The notes under the pieces are model-generated. The model was not told where the DNA came from and made no database searches. It saw only the letters and a list, made by a program, of their open reading frames with translations. Below, piece by piece: positions 54,908 to 63,335 of a DNA stretch of 64,000 bases; positions within the stretch are counted from its first letter, which is position 1; every line of letters starts with the position of its first letter. Both the position numbers and the translations under genes were made by a program. Where the stretch lies: positions 62,001 to 126,000 of the IMG/VR virus record IMGVR_UViG_3300021961_000024, one strand, 5' to 3'. This stretch comes from a virus.

Positions 54908-55697
54908 TCAATGGGTTCAATCTCCAATTTGGCCCGATGTATATGATCTTCTAAATTCCATAAGAATATCGGATAGCTATTATCAAAGAGGAACTGGGGC
55001 TGCTAGTTATGATCTAGAAGATACTATTAATCTACACAGAAAATGGGTAAGTAGTATTATAGATCTTTCAGATTTTTCTTATGCCTATGTTACATCTGGA
55101 GCTACAGAAGCTATTAATCATTGGAGAATGAGTGATAGAAGACCATGGCAGTATTTTGAAGGCGAGTATCAGTGGCCACAAATGATATCTGGCAATGGCG
55201 TGCAAGTAGAAGAACTTTTACCAGATCACGTGTTGTACATTAGTAATCCAAGATGCTACGATGGAAACATATTTGAATTTGATAACATCGATGTGCCTAT
55301 CATTTTAGATTGCGCTTATATTTCTTCAACCCCTATTAAAAGAATAGTTGCACCTGTGAATACTGAACAAGTAATGTTTAGCTTTAGTAAGGGGTTTGGA
55401 TTGATCGGTCAAAGATGTGGACTAGTGTATACCAAAAAACCTCATCCTACTTTACATCCACTAAAAAAGGTTGAGTGTTTTAATTATTCTGCTGCTATTA
55501 TTATGAAAGCTATAATGAACAAATTCACAGTTGATGAAATGTATCATAGATATAAAGAAACCCAAAAACAAGTTTGTTGGAAATATGATTTAAATCCTAG
55601 CGATACTTATTTTATAGGTACCAGTACTGATGATTATTATCAAACACGTCGTAGGTATCGAGATATTGCAAGATTGTGTATAACAGGAATTGAGTAA
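54879..55697 (+). CDS. PLP-dependent aminotransferase-like protein, small
   Basis: Fold-type I features: TSGATEAINHW (phosphate-cofactor loop), VPIILDCAYIS with the Asp that binds the PLP ring, and FSFSKGFGLIGQRCG with the Schiff-base Lys. 272 aa, shorter than usual (about 380), missing much of the small domain. The TTG start at 54879 follows GGAGGG. It overlaps the desaturase by 29 nt. Substrate unknown; a sugar or amino acid is possible. Confidence 0.75.
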   Translation: MQKSSLLKNSQWVQSPIWPDVYDLLNSIRISDSYYQRGTGAASYDLEDTINLHRKWVSSIIDLSDFSYAYVTSGATEAINHWRMSDRRPWQYFEGEYQWPQMISGNGVQVEELLPDHVLYISNPRCYDGNIFEFDNIDVPIILDCAYISSTPIKRIVAPVNTEQVMFSFSKGFGLIGQRCGLVYTKKPHPTLHPLKKVECFNYSAAIIMKAIMNKFTVDEMYHRYKETQKQVCWKYDLNPSDTYFIGTSTDDYYQTRRRYRDIARLCITGIE

Positions 55698-56317
55698 TGA
55701 AAAAACATAACTTACCGACTTATGCTAACTTAGGTCTAGAGATTGATCTAGAATTGTTAAGAGAGGCTGCAGATCAACTTGCATCCAAGTATACTGATGT
55801 AAGATCTGCCAACCCAATGCTGTGTGATAATCACATGGAATTAGTAAAAAACGTTTATGATAACTTTGAACAGATTAATCTCACTGAACCCAGTGAGCTA
55901 ATGCCTTACACTGCCAGTATTAAAGAACGACTTAGACGTAGAGAGGAACATCTATACAATGTTCCTACACCAGAATATACTGGTAGTTATTTTGAAAAGA
56001 TTGTCACACAATTGAAAGCTAAAGCTAGCAGAATTCGTATTACCAAACTTGCTCCGGGCAAAACAATTCCATTTCATGTTGACTATGATGTCGATTATGC
56101 CGTTAGATGTATTTGTCCAATCTACGGTGGTAATAATGTTGTTAACTTATTTAAACGTGATGGAAAATTAGAGGCATATAATTTAGAAGACGGAAACGCT
56201 TACTTTTTAAATATTGGTTATCCACATGCTGTAGTGAATATGAGTGATAAACCAAGAATTGCATTAATGTTTAGTTTGGATGGAACCGATGACCTCACAG
56301 ATTTACAATTACAATGA
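55697..56317 (+). CDS. 2OG-Fe(II) oxygenase, aspartyl/asparaginyl beta-hydroxylase-like
   Basis: RIRITKLAPGKTIPFHVDYD provides H127-x-D129; YPHAVVNMSDKPRIALMFSL gives H177 and R187. The strand order fits AspH-like cupin folds. It overlaps the PLP gene by 1 nt. Probably hydroxylates an amino acid residue or small molecule. Confidence 0.82.
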   Translation: MKKHNLPTYANLGLEIDLELLREAADQLASKYTDVRSANPMLCDNHMELVKNVYDNFEQINLTEPSELMPYTASIKERLRRREEHLYNVPTPEYTGSYFEKIVTQLKAKASRIRITKLAPGKTIPFHVDYDVDYAVRCICPIYGGNNVVNLFKRDGKLEAYNLEDGNAYFLNIGYPHAVVNMSDKPRIALMFSLDGTDDLTDLQLQ

Positions 56318-57083
56318 TCAAGAATTAAAAGAATTAATTAATAATGTTATGACCGAGGGTTGTGCATTACTATACGACCAAGAATTAAATGAACAGCAGT
56401 ATGTTTCAACCTTTAAACGTATTGGGGAATGTGAAGCACCTGGCTTATTCATGAATCACAAAGACTACCCAGAAATCTTTTTTGTCACCGGAGAAAGAGA
56501 CTCAGAAGGCAAAAAGATTGGTATGTTTGGTGATGGAGAGCTTGGATGGCACAGCAACGGTAACAGTAGGCATCTCATTGATAAGATCCTTATTGGATTG
56601 TATTGTATCAAAGGGGATGTTAATACAACGCTGAGCATTTGCAATACCAGTCGGCCGTTTTACGATATGAGTGCTGACGAACAAGAGTATTGGAAATCAA
56701 TTACTATCAGATTAAAATTTCAAAACGATACAATGTATCATCTAGATGAAGATGATCCAGAGCTTGAGTTTATGAGTAAGAACAAAGGTAGTATTAGACC
56801 ATTAGTTGGTCAGCATCCTCATACGGGTGTTGATTATTTTTATTTCCCTTATCACTTTATTATTGGGGCATGGGAAGGTAAAAAGAAAATTGATCATGAA
56901 GAAATGATCTCAAAATTAAAACCTAAAATTTTCAAAAGCAAATACCAAGTGCATCACGTATTTGCTGAGGGTGATCTTTTTTTAATGGATCAATTTATGA
57001 CTTTGCATAGACGCACACCTGTAATGGGTCCAAGACTTCAATGGCGAATTGCAAGTGATTACGGTGTGATATGCAAAACTTAA
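56280..57083 (+). CDS. TauD-like 2OG oxygenase with H-x-N in place of H-x-D
   Basis: GELGWHSNGNSRHLI sits where TauD-like enzymes have W-H-x-D, so residue 93 is Asn (H91-x-N93). The distal FMTLHRRTPVMGPRLQWRI supplies H243 and R256. Asn at the acid position would leave only two protein ligands plus an open site, as in halogenases with Ala or Gly, or may be a variant ligand. 267 aa fits the family. ATG 56289 is another possible start. Confidence 0.75.
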   Translation: MEPMTSQIYNYNDQELKELINNVMTEGCALLYDQELNEQQYVSTFKRIGECEAPGLFMNHKDYPEIFFVTGERDSEGKKIGMFGDGELGWHSNGNSRHLIDKILIGLYCIKGDVNTTLSICNTSRPFYDMSADEQEYWKSITIRLKFQNDTMYHLDEDDPELEFMSKNKGSIRPLVGQHPHTGVDYFYFPYHFIIGAWEGKKKIDHEEMISKLKPKIFKSKYQVHHVFAEGDLFLMDQFMTLHRRTPVMGPRLQWRIASDYGVICKT

Positions 57084-57601
57084 TTGATTATTCTTATGTG
57101 GTTAAAAACTATTTTACCGTAGACGAATGTAATAATATTATTAAAAAAATAGAATCTGAAGGGATCTTGAGAGATAATGGTTCAATATATCCCCTTAATG
57201 GACATACAGAAGATAAAGATCTTATAACAGAACTTCAAACAAAATGGGAAGGATTAAAAGAGAAATATACTCGATACATTGAATCATTATCAGTTATTTC
57301 CCCGAATATTTCTGGCAACACTAAACCAATATTCGTTAAATATGTCGTAGGGCATGGAATTGAAAATCATGCAGATCATATATTCATTCCGTTTTGTAAA
57401 AATCACATTTGTAGACCAGTTTTAAGTGCTGTTACGTTATTAAATAAAGACTTTGAAGGCGGAGAATTTTATATTCTTGAACAAAAAATCGATATGGAAA
57501 TTGGAGATACTATAATTTTCCCATCAATGTTTTTATATCCACACAAGGTAACTCCAGTATCAGATGGCGTTAGATATAGCATGGGAGTTTGGTTTTGGTA
57601 G
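57071..57601 (+). CDS. 2OG-Fe(II) oxygenase, prolyl-4-hydroxylase-like
   Basis: GHGIENHADHIF gives H100-x-D102, then LLNKDFEGGEFYI, FPSMFLYPHKVTPVSDGVRYS with H158 and R168. The fold resembles PKHD/P4H. It overlaps its neighbours by 13 and 7 nt. The target may be a protein or small molecule of the cluster. Confidence 0.85.
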   Translation: MQNLIDYSYVVKNYFTVDECNNIIKKIESEGILRDNGSIYPLNGHTEDKDLITELQTKWEGLKEKYTRYIESLSVISPNISGNTKPIFVKYVVGHGIENHADHIFIPFCKNHICRPVLSAVTLLNKDFEGGEFYILEQKIDMEIGDTIIFPSMFLYPHKVTPVSDGVRYSMGVWFW

Positions 57602-58230
57602 TACCTTTTCCCAATTTAGAAAACATACAAGATGGACACCAAGTTCCTCTAAAAGAAAACTACTATGTTGCTTCTATGGCTTATTTGGATACACCGCAAG
57701 CCAGACCCATATTTGAGGCACAAGCCGATATTATTATCGAAAGACAATGTAAAGGTATTGTCGATGTGGGTTGTAGATTAGGCAATGTCTTAGATGTTCT
57801 TTATGAAAGAGGATATACTGAATTTCAATATATGGGCTTTGACACCTCTATTGAACCAATTGCGTTAGCTATAGACAAATGGAAAGATTATAATAACATC
57901 GAATTCAGAAACGAAAGCTGGAATGATAAGGCATCTTTTATCGTTGACTTTCCAGTGGACATGGTATTGTTCAGTGCTGTACTCTTGTATAGACCTAATG
58001 ATCACTTTGAATTTTTTACAAAGGTTGTTACAGAATACTATAAATCCCCCAATGCTCTTATTCAAGAACCCTGTGTAGAACAAAGACACTGGGATAAAAG
58101 ACTAGTAATGAATACAATCCAGCAAGAGTTTGATGTTTATAAAAAAGCATATGATGTACGATCTATCTTTTTAGATTTAGAAATATTTGCTGGTAAGAGA
58201 GAAATTCTGGATGTACAAATTCACTCATGA
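57595..58230 (+). CDS. SAM-dependent methyltransferase-like, 211 aa
   Basis: Motif I GIVDVGCRLGNVLDVLYERG and a following MGFDTSIEPIALA acidic end of strand 2. It resembles class I small-molecule or sugar methyltransferases. The preferred start is TTG 57595 because GGGAG (57583-57587) is 7 nt away. It lies in the oxygenase cluster; the substrate is unknown. Confidence 0.72.
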   Translation: MVVPFPNLENIQDGHQVPLKENYYVASMAYLDTPQARPIFEAQADIIIERQCKGIVDVGCRLGNVLDVLYERGYTEFQYMGFDTSIEPIALAIDKWKDYNNIEFRNESWNDKASFIVDFPVDMVLFSAVLLYRPNDHFEFFTKVVTEYYKSPNALIQEPCVEQRHWDKRLVMNTIQQEFDVYKKAYDVRSIFLDLEIFAGKREILDVQIHS

Positions 58231-58756
58231 TTTTTTCAATGATAGAGGAAAGGTTTGGTCTTCTCTTCAGCTTCCTACTAACTTAAATTGTTTAGAAGTT
58301 GGATGTTATGAAGGCAGATCTACTATATGGATTCTGGAGAATCTTGTCGGCGATCAAGGTAAACTAGACATTGTTGATGAATTGCATCATAGCTATGTAG
58401 ACAACTTATACCACAACGTAAAGCAGTGGGAAGATAAGATTACATACTATAAAGGAGATGCTTTAGAAACCATTGGCAAATTACCCCACGAAGAGCAATA
58501 CGACTTCATATATTTGGATGCAGCAAAGTCAGCTGCAGATAATGCAGGAGCTTTGTTTTTATTGGAAAGGCTATTGAAGATAGATGGCATTCTAGTCGTT
58601 GACGATTATTTTTTCGAGTTAGATGATGATTCCAAAAAATGGCCGATGCTTGGCATCAACAGTTTTGCATCATGTTCTCAATTGTGTAAATTGTTTCAAA
58701 TAGAACACGGCCAAGCATTTTTTCAAAAGATACAGTCTAAGGCCATTTACAAATGA
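58211..58756 (+). CDS. SAM-dependent methyltransferase, Methyltransf_24-like, 181 aa
   Basis: LNCLEVGCYEGRSTIWILEN carries motif I (E-x-G-x-x-x-G-x-S) and DFIYLDAAKSAADNAGALFL the D-A-K-x-x metal-binding loop of O-methyltransferase-like folds. GILVVDDYFF follows. Often associated with sugar O-methylation. ATG 58211 overlaps the upstream gene by 20 nt. Confidence 0.8.
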   Translation: MYKFTHDFFNDRGKVWSSLQLPTNLNCLEVGCYEGRSTIWILENLVGDQGKLDIVDELHHSYVDNLYHNVKQWEDKITYYKGDALETIGKLPHEEQYDFIYLDAAKSAADNAGALFLLERLLKIDGILVVDDYFFELDDDSKKWPMLGINSFASCSQLCKLFQIEHGQAFFQKIQSKAIYK

Positions 58757-59337
58757 ACATAGAGCTATTAACTTTTTTCTATAAAGGACAGATCAATCCC
58801 GATCTAACAAATCACGATTTGTTTAGATGTGAAAATGCTATTGATGATTTAACCACATTTGCTGCAAACGATAGGCTGGGTGTCAATTACTCGAGAGAAA
58901 GATTGAACCTGCATCGCATGCATCTATACAATATATGCTTTGACGGTGAACAGCCAATATTAGCCAGTGGTAGTGAAAAATTATCTGACAATGTTGTTAG
59001 AGTGTTTAGTCGTTATTATTCTTATCCTAACTATCGAACAGATGGTACTAAACCTTTAGAGAAGGTAGACGACTTCAAAGAATTGAAATATAGTTTGGAA
59101 ATACTAAGAAAAGAATATCCACTAATTATATGGAGCAGAGATCGTTCTGGTAAATTCTTTGAAAGATTAAAACGTGGCAGACCAGATATATTTGCAGACT
59201 GGGAATTGTATAAAGATCCTGTAGAATTGATCTACAAAGATAGTTATCAGAACATATTTTACACTGGTGATATTAGTTACATTGATGAGGTAAGATATTC
59301 AAACACATCCAACAAGATGGATTCTCTCTTCCCATGA
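58753..59337 (+). CDS. GNAT-like or unknown protein, 194 aa
   Basis: DGEQPILASGSEKLSDNVVR then VFSRYYSYPNYRT, and IIWSRDRSGKFFERLKRGRP resemble phage GNAT-like proteins, though no clear acetyl-CoA loop (R/Q-x-x-G-x-G/A) is present. It ends with a 39 nt tail-to-tail overlap with the minus-strand arm of the cluster. Function unknown. Confidence 0.5.
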   Translation: MNIELLTFFYKGQINPDLTNHDLFRCENAIDDLTTFAANDRLGVNYSRERLNLHRMHLYNICFDGEQPILASGSEKLSDNVVRVFSRYYSYPNYRTDGTKPLEKVDDFKELKYSLEILRKEYPLIIWSRDRSGKFFERLKRGRPDIFADWELYKDPVELIYKDSYQNIFYTGDISYIDEVRYSNTSNKMDSLFP

Positions 59338-59733
59338 TGCATTTACAAAAGTGTGTTTTTTAGTAGTGTCTACCAAATAGTAGTTTCCATCTGCTGGATA
59401 TCGTTCTACTTTATCGTCTAATACCATAAAGCAATTATCATTAGTGACTAATGGAATGTGCATTCTAGGAGTTGGATCTTGATGATAAGAATAACAACTG
59501 ATCGGCGCCATTCTCATTACTCGGGTTCTAGTCATACCTAACTGTTTAATAATTGAGTTGGTATAGGGTATATCGAACAATGGAACTGTAAACATATCTT
59601 CTGTATGATTTACGTTTTGAAGTTTACCAGTGCCATAGAATGGATCATCAATTCCTTCTACCCCCTGCAGGCATACCTGAAGACCGGAAGGAACAATTAT
59701 TAGCTCTTCTAAGATTCTCTCAATATCTACCAT
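59299..59733 (-). CDS. 2OG-Fe(II) oxygenase-like, aspartyl beta-hydroxylase type
   Basis: RMAPISCYSYHQDPTPRMHI gives H84-x-D86, and TTKKHTFVNASWEERIHLV gives H127 and R137. 144 aa, a minimal cupin oxygenase. It is last in the minus-strand operon (62528 to 59299) and overlaps the preceding oxygenase by 7 nt. Confidence 0.75.
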   Translation of the reverse strand: MVDIERILEELIIVPSGLQVCLQGVEGIDDPFYGTGKLQNVNHTEDMFTVPLFDIPYTNSIIKQLGMTRTRVMRMAPISCYSYHQDPTPRMHIPLVTNDNCFMVLDDKVERYPADGNYYLVDTTKKHTFVNASWEERIHLVGCV

Positions 59734-60275
59734 GCTAACCTCAATTGCATATGTAATCTATATTCTTGTTTAGGGTGTACACTGTGATACCACATGCTGT
59801 TTTCAATTTCTAGGACTTCCCCTGGACCATATGTAATTGAAAAAGTACTTTGTCGTGGATCGGTTTCAATTTCTTTATACGGTCTTGATTCCCCAGGCTT
59901 TGCCACATCTTTTTCATCAACTATATCGTAGAAGTAAGTGGTGGTTTCACCTATGATGGGAACTAAAAGATTGCCTCTGCCTATAGCCGGATCATCAATA
60001 TGAGTCTCTAACGTATCTGCGGGGTTCCACTCCCAATAGCAAACATGATAATCCCATTCGTGACCATCCCATCCAATGGCCTTCGTAAGCGGAGCAATCT
60101 TATTAAATGTTTCCCATTTCTCTCTATCTTCTACATACCAAAAATTATGATTCCATAAACTCTCTTTTACCAACTTCAAGTTGTAAGTTGGATTAAGCCT
60201 TCTTTCCATGGCTTCATCATACATTTTATTTACATCATATGGATTCTTATGTATCCTATACGAAAACGGTGTCAT
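59727..60275 (-). CDS. 2OG-Fe(II) oxygenase-like, 182 aa
   Basis: ETHIDDPAIGRGNLLVPIIG supplies H92-x-D94, and ENSMWYHSVHPKQEYRLHMQ supplies H164 (or H167) and R173. The pattern matches small phage oxygenases seen in marine T4-like genomes. It follows a glycosyltransferase-like gene (20 nt overlap), forming the second glycosyltransferase-oxygenase pair. Confidence 0.72.
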   Translation of the reverse strand: MTPFSYRIHKNPYDVNKMYDEAMERRLNPTYNLKLVKESLWNHNFWYVEDREKWETFNKIAPLTKAIGWDGHEWDYHVCYWEWNPADTLETHIDDPAIGRGNLLVPIIGETTTYFYDIVDEKDVAKPGESRPYKEIETDPRQSTFSITYGPGEVLEIENSMWYHSVHPKQEYRLHMQLRLAW

Positions 60276-61062
60276 GTATACCTTTTAATTTTAAGAATTG
60301 ATTGATTTCATCAATCTTGTATTTACTTATTCTACCAATAACCTGTCTGTGAAATCCTACCACAAGATAATTATTCAAATCGGATAAATTATACTGTTCC
60401 AATTGATCATGATCCCAAAAGGTTTTGTATCTTGATATATCTTCTTCCGAAAAGGATGTTAGATAATTATATAATATAAATTCGCTAGGCATAACCGATT
60501 GAGAAATAAACCATTCAATAAATTTATCATAATCGGATATTCGATCAAGAATTGCTTTATGAAATACAAACGGAGTATCTATTGATAGATGAATCTTTTT
60601 AGGAGTCTTTCCAAAATAATCTGAATAACATTTTACTGTTTCATCCCACCAAGGTAAAAGAGTACAGGTCCGACCAGATCCGATTTGATCTTTAAAATGG
60701 TTTAATGACGTATGATTAATAAAAAAATTTTTAGAATCTAAAATAAGATAATCATCTTGAATGTCTTTAAAGGCCAAATACTTTAAAGCCATTTGCGTTA
60801 CCCACCCTTCATAATCTAAAAATTGATGATTGTATTCTGGATGTTTCCAACCAATCTCTAAATTACTAATATCATAATTAAGAAAAACTAAAGTGTGGTT
60901 TGTATAATATTTTTCTATTCTTTGTTTCCATAAATTCAAATCATATTGTTTTTCATTTATGATAACATAGTGTGTGCATGGTTCTAGATATTTTTGAATA
61001 CTTTCACATTGTATAAGAAACCAAGTTAAGTCCCTTTCACACGTTACCGTTAAAAGTTTCAT
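60256..61062 (-). CDS. Glycosyltransferase-like protein (DUF6492-like), copy 1
   Basis: MKLLTVTCERDLTWFLIQCE start, WVTQMALKYLAFKDIQDDYL then ILDSKNFFINHT with a D-x-K/D-like nucleotide-sugar region. It parallels the protein at 61660 (GWVLQQALKLLFALKHNKDY; VCDTKDIFMYPC; FIEWFMSYKFMSEFIIHDYC versus FIEWFISQSVMPSEFILYNY). ATG 61062 follows AGAGAG and is preferred to TTG 61077. GT-A fold is inferred. Confidence 0.62.
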   Translation of the reverse strand: MKLLTVTCERDLTWFLIQCESIQKYLEPCTHYVIINEKQYDLNLWKQRIEKYYTNHTLVFLNYDISNLEIGWKHPEYNHQFLDYEGWVTQMALKYLAFKDIQDDYLILDSKNFFINHTSLNHFKDQIGSGRTCTLLPWWDETVKCYSDYFGKTPKKIHLSIDTPFVFHKAILDRISDYDKFIEWFISQSVMPSEFILYNYLTSFSEEDISRYKTFWDHDQLEQYNLSDLNNYLVVGFHRQVIGRISKYKIDEINQFLKLKGIHDTVFV

Positions 61063-61675
61063 TCCATCTCTCTTCAAAAATTATCTTAAACTGATCTATA
61101 TCAGGAGCACTATGATATCTAATCATTAAGATCTTTCGTTCTCGTTCAACAATGTCTAACGCATGAACAATTTCAGTAGGATTAAATATCATGGGTTTAT
61201 CAATTAATACAGACCCTATCTCTTGAACTGGATTATCATCATATATGTTATAAAACGGATCGACATATGAAGTCTTTAATAGGTGTTCTTTCTCTTTATA
61301 GAATCTAAGAATACCAAGACCTTCTAAGGGGAACAGTAAAGTATAATATTTACCAGGATGATCTCCGTGCTTATCAGTGTGCGGCTGTAAACCTATCCCC
61401 TCATCTTTGTAATAATAGTATCCAGTTGATCGCTCATCTACATGTGGCCAAACACTCTCTATCTTTCTATACAAATCAAAGAAGAATTCTGACTTAACAT
61501 TTTCTTTCCACGGCACAAAACTTTGTGCAGGACATAGCGTGTAGGTTCCTGCGTAACTATTAGTCAAATGCCAATTGAGATCTTTTAATAGATCTTCCTT
61601 AGGATAAGCTACATCAAGAAATCTATAACTTTGGTCTATCTCTTGATCAGTAGTATACTCTACCATTTTAAACAT
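61037..61675 (-). CDS. 2OG-Fe(II) oxygenase-like, 212 aa
   Basis: EGIGLQPHTDKHGDHPGKYY gives H99-x-D101, then LLFPLEGLGILRFY, and FNPTEIVHALDIVERERKIL gives H171 and a following Arg. It lies between the two glycosyltransferase-like paralogues. An alternative start is ATG 61666. It overlaps both neighbours (26 and 16 nt). Confidence 0.72.
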   Translation of the reverse strand: MFKMVEYTTDQEIDQSYRFLDVAYPKEDLLKDLNWHLTNSYAGTYTLCPAQSFVPWKENVKSEFFFDLYRKIESVWPHVDERSTGYYYYKDEGIGLQPHTDKHGDHPGKYYTLLFPLEGLGILRFYKEKEHLLKTSYVDPFYNIYDDNPVQEIGSVLIDKPMIFNPTEIVHALDIVERERKILMIRYHSAPDIDQFKIIFEERWNETFNGNV

Positions 61676-62535
61676 CCGTTGATATAGTTTTCTATATTAT
61701 CCCAGTGGTGTCTGGTTCCCGGTCTTTCATATATTGATCTATGAAACTTGATAACTTTATGATCAGACGGAACCTTAGGATCATAAGTGATAAAATTGCT
61801 TGGCTGTCTACGCTTCTCAGGAAGACCTAATATCTTTACACAATAGTCATGAATAATAAATTCTGACATAAATTTGTACGACATAAACCATTCAATAAAT
61901 TTTTCTTTTGATCCAAAGTGCTCAATAATTTTATAAACAGCTTCGTGTCGAATGACTTGTGGTGTTAAATAATCGTTGATTGTATCTCTATCTACATCTC
62001 CGCCAAACCTTTTGGCAACATCTTCATAATAGTCTTTTTGAAAAGGATGAGTCCATAAACTTTTCTTTTCCCACCCTGTTCCAAAATCATCATATTGTTT
62101 TGTGTCAAGTTCATAAGCACTACAAGGATACATAAAAATGTCTTTAGTATCACAAACAACGTAATCTTTATTGTGCTTGAGCGCAAACAGTAATTTCAAA
62201 GCTTGTTGTAAGACCCAGCCATATCCAGCATGAAGTGTGTCTATGCATTCTACAGCACTATCCCATGACATAAATGGATCATTACGAGGAAGATATCTTG
62301 TCTGCTCAATTGGAGGAAAGGTTGCTATATCTGTTGCTGGCCAGAAAACTACCTTGTGATTGACCATTCTATCAACAACCGGTTTAACGCCATTGATAAA
62401 TCTTTGCACATCTGGTTCGTTTACAATAATATTAATTGTTGTGGATTCTACATGTGCCTCAAATGATTTCAATTGAAGTTTACACAGTTCTAACTCACCA
62501 AAATATGATATAACAACTATCTCATGATTAACCAT
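61660..62535 (-). CDS. Glycosyltransferase-like protein (DUF6492-like), copy 2
   Basis: EIVVISYFGELELCKLQLKS start, then GYGWVLQQALKLLFALKHNK, DYVVCDTKDIFMYP (acidic nucleotide-sugar site by analogy), and KFIEWFMSYKFMSEFIIHDY. Paralogue of 60256. Each copy is followed by an oxygenase gene. Membership in the DUF6492 group is from recalled features (W-x-x-Q-Q-x-x-K then D-x-K). The acceptor is unknown. Confidence 0.65.
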   Translation of the reverse strand: MVNHEIVVISYFGELELCKLQLKSFEAHVESTTINIIVNEPDVQRFINGVKPVVDRMVNHKVVFWPATDIATFPPIEQTRYLPRNDPFMSWDSAVECIDTLHAGYGWVLQQALKLLFALKHNKDYVVCDTKDIFMYPCSAYELDTKQYDDFGTGWEKKSLWTHPFQKDYYEDVAKRFGGDVDRDTINDYLTPQVIRHEAVYKIIEHFGSKEKFIEWFMSYKFMSEFIIHDYCVKILGLPEKRRQPSNFITYDPKVPSDHKVIKFHRSIYERPGTRHHWDNIENYINGCLKW

Positions 62536-63304
62536 TTATTTCTTCCTTTAACCATAGTGCAATGAGTTCATGACATAATTTATTAGGATGCTGATCGTAT
62601 TCAGAAACTCTTAAATCTTTATCAGATAATTTCTTATCTGAAAAACTCATTAATATAATATTATTTTCATATAATGAATCGTATCGTTTAATAAATTTAC
62701 ATTCCCTTTTCATAGTTTTATATTCATAACTATTCAGGACCTGCTGTTTTATATTATATCTATCAATAAAAAGATGATTAACTATTGGTAACATCTGGAA
62801 GAAATATAATTCTATATTGCGCTGCTTACAAACTAATCTTAAATAATCCAATGCGTATAGTTGTTTTTTAAGACTGTGGCGATATGCTTTTTCTTCTTTA
62901 ACTTCCACCAATCGTACTATTTCTTTTAAATCTCGAGTTTGTTTTAAATAGATAGGATTCGTTTCTGGATCTTCATCACCCCACAATTTCATTACCTCTA
63001 GTCCGGTTTCCTTTTGCATTATAAAATCCCACATAAAATTATATCCGAAAAGAGAAAACCTAGTCCATCCAGATGCAGCAATGATACATCTTTTTATATT
63101 ACTATTTTCCTTTATAGCCTCTATGGCCTCTTCGCATATCCTTTCGTTTGAGTATCCGCTTTTGGCAACATTTAATACACTCCAACCCATTTCATTGCCT
63201 AATAACTCAGGCCATTTTGGCCAGCTAGTATCAACATCAGGCGCTGCGTGACTCTTGAAATTAGCTGCAGTAAAACTACATCCTGAAACAACAGTGTCAT
63301 ACAT
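62528..63304 (-). CDS. SGNH/GDSL hydrolase-like protein
   Basis: Block I VSGCSFTAANF (G-x-S-x), block II-like VAKSGYSNERICEEAIEAI, and terminal DQHPNKLCHELIALWL with the D-x-x-H pair. SGNH enzymes act as esterases or acyltransferases on sugars and lipids. 258 aa. It is first in the minus-strand operon; the queC-like gene diverges only 31 nt away. Confidence 0.78.
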   Translation of the reverse strand: MYDTVVSGCSFTAANFKSHAAPDVDTSWPKWPELLGNEMGWSVLNVAKSGYSNERICEEAIEAIKENSNIKRCIIAASGWTRFSLFGYNFMWDFIMQKETGLEVMKLWGDEDPETNPIYLKQTRDLKEIVRLVEVKEEKAYRHSLKKQLYALDYLRLVCKQRNIELYFFQMLPIVNHLFIDRYNIKQQVLNSYEYKTMKRECKFIKRYDSLYENNIILMSFSDKKLSDKDLRVSEYDQHPNKLCHELIALWLKEEING

Positions 63305-63335
63305 AGATATATACCTTATGATTTGGAGGATTGTT

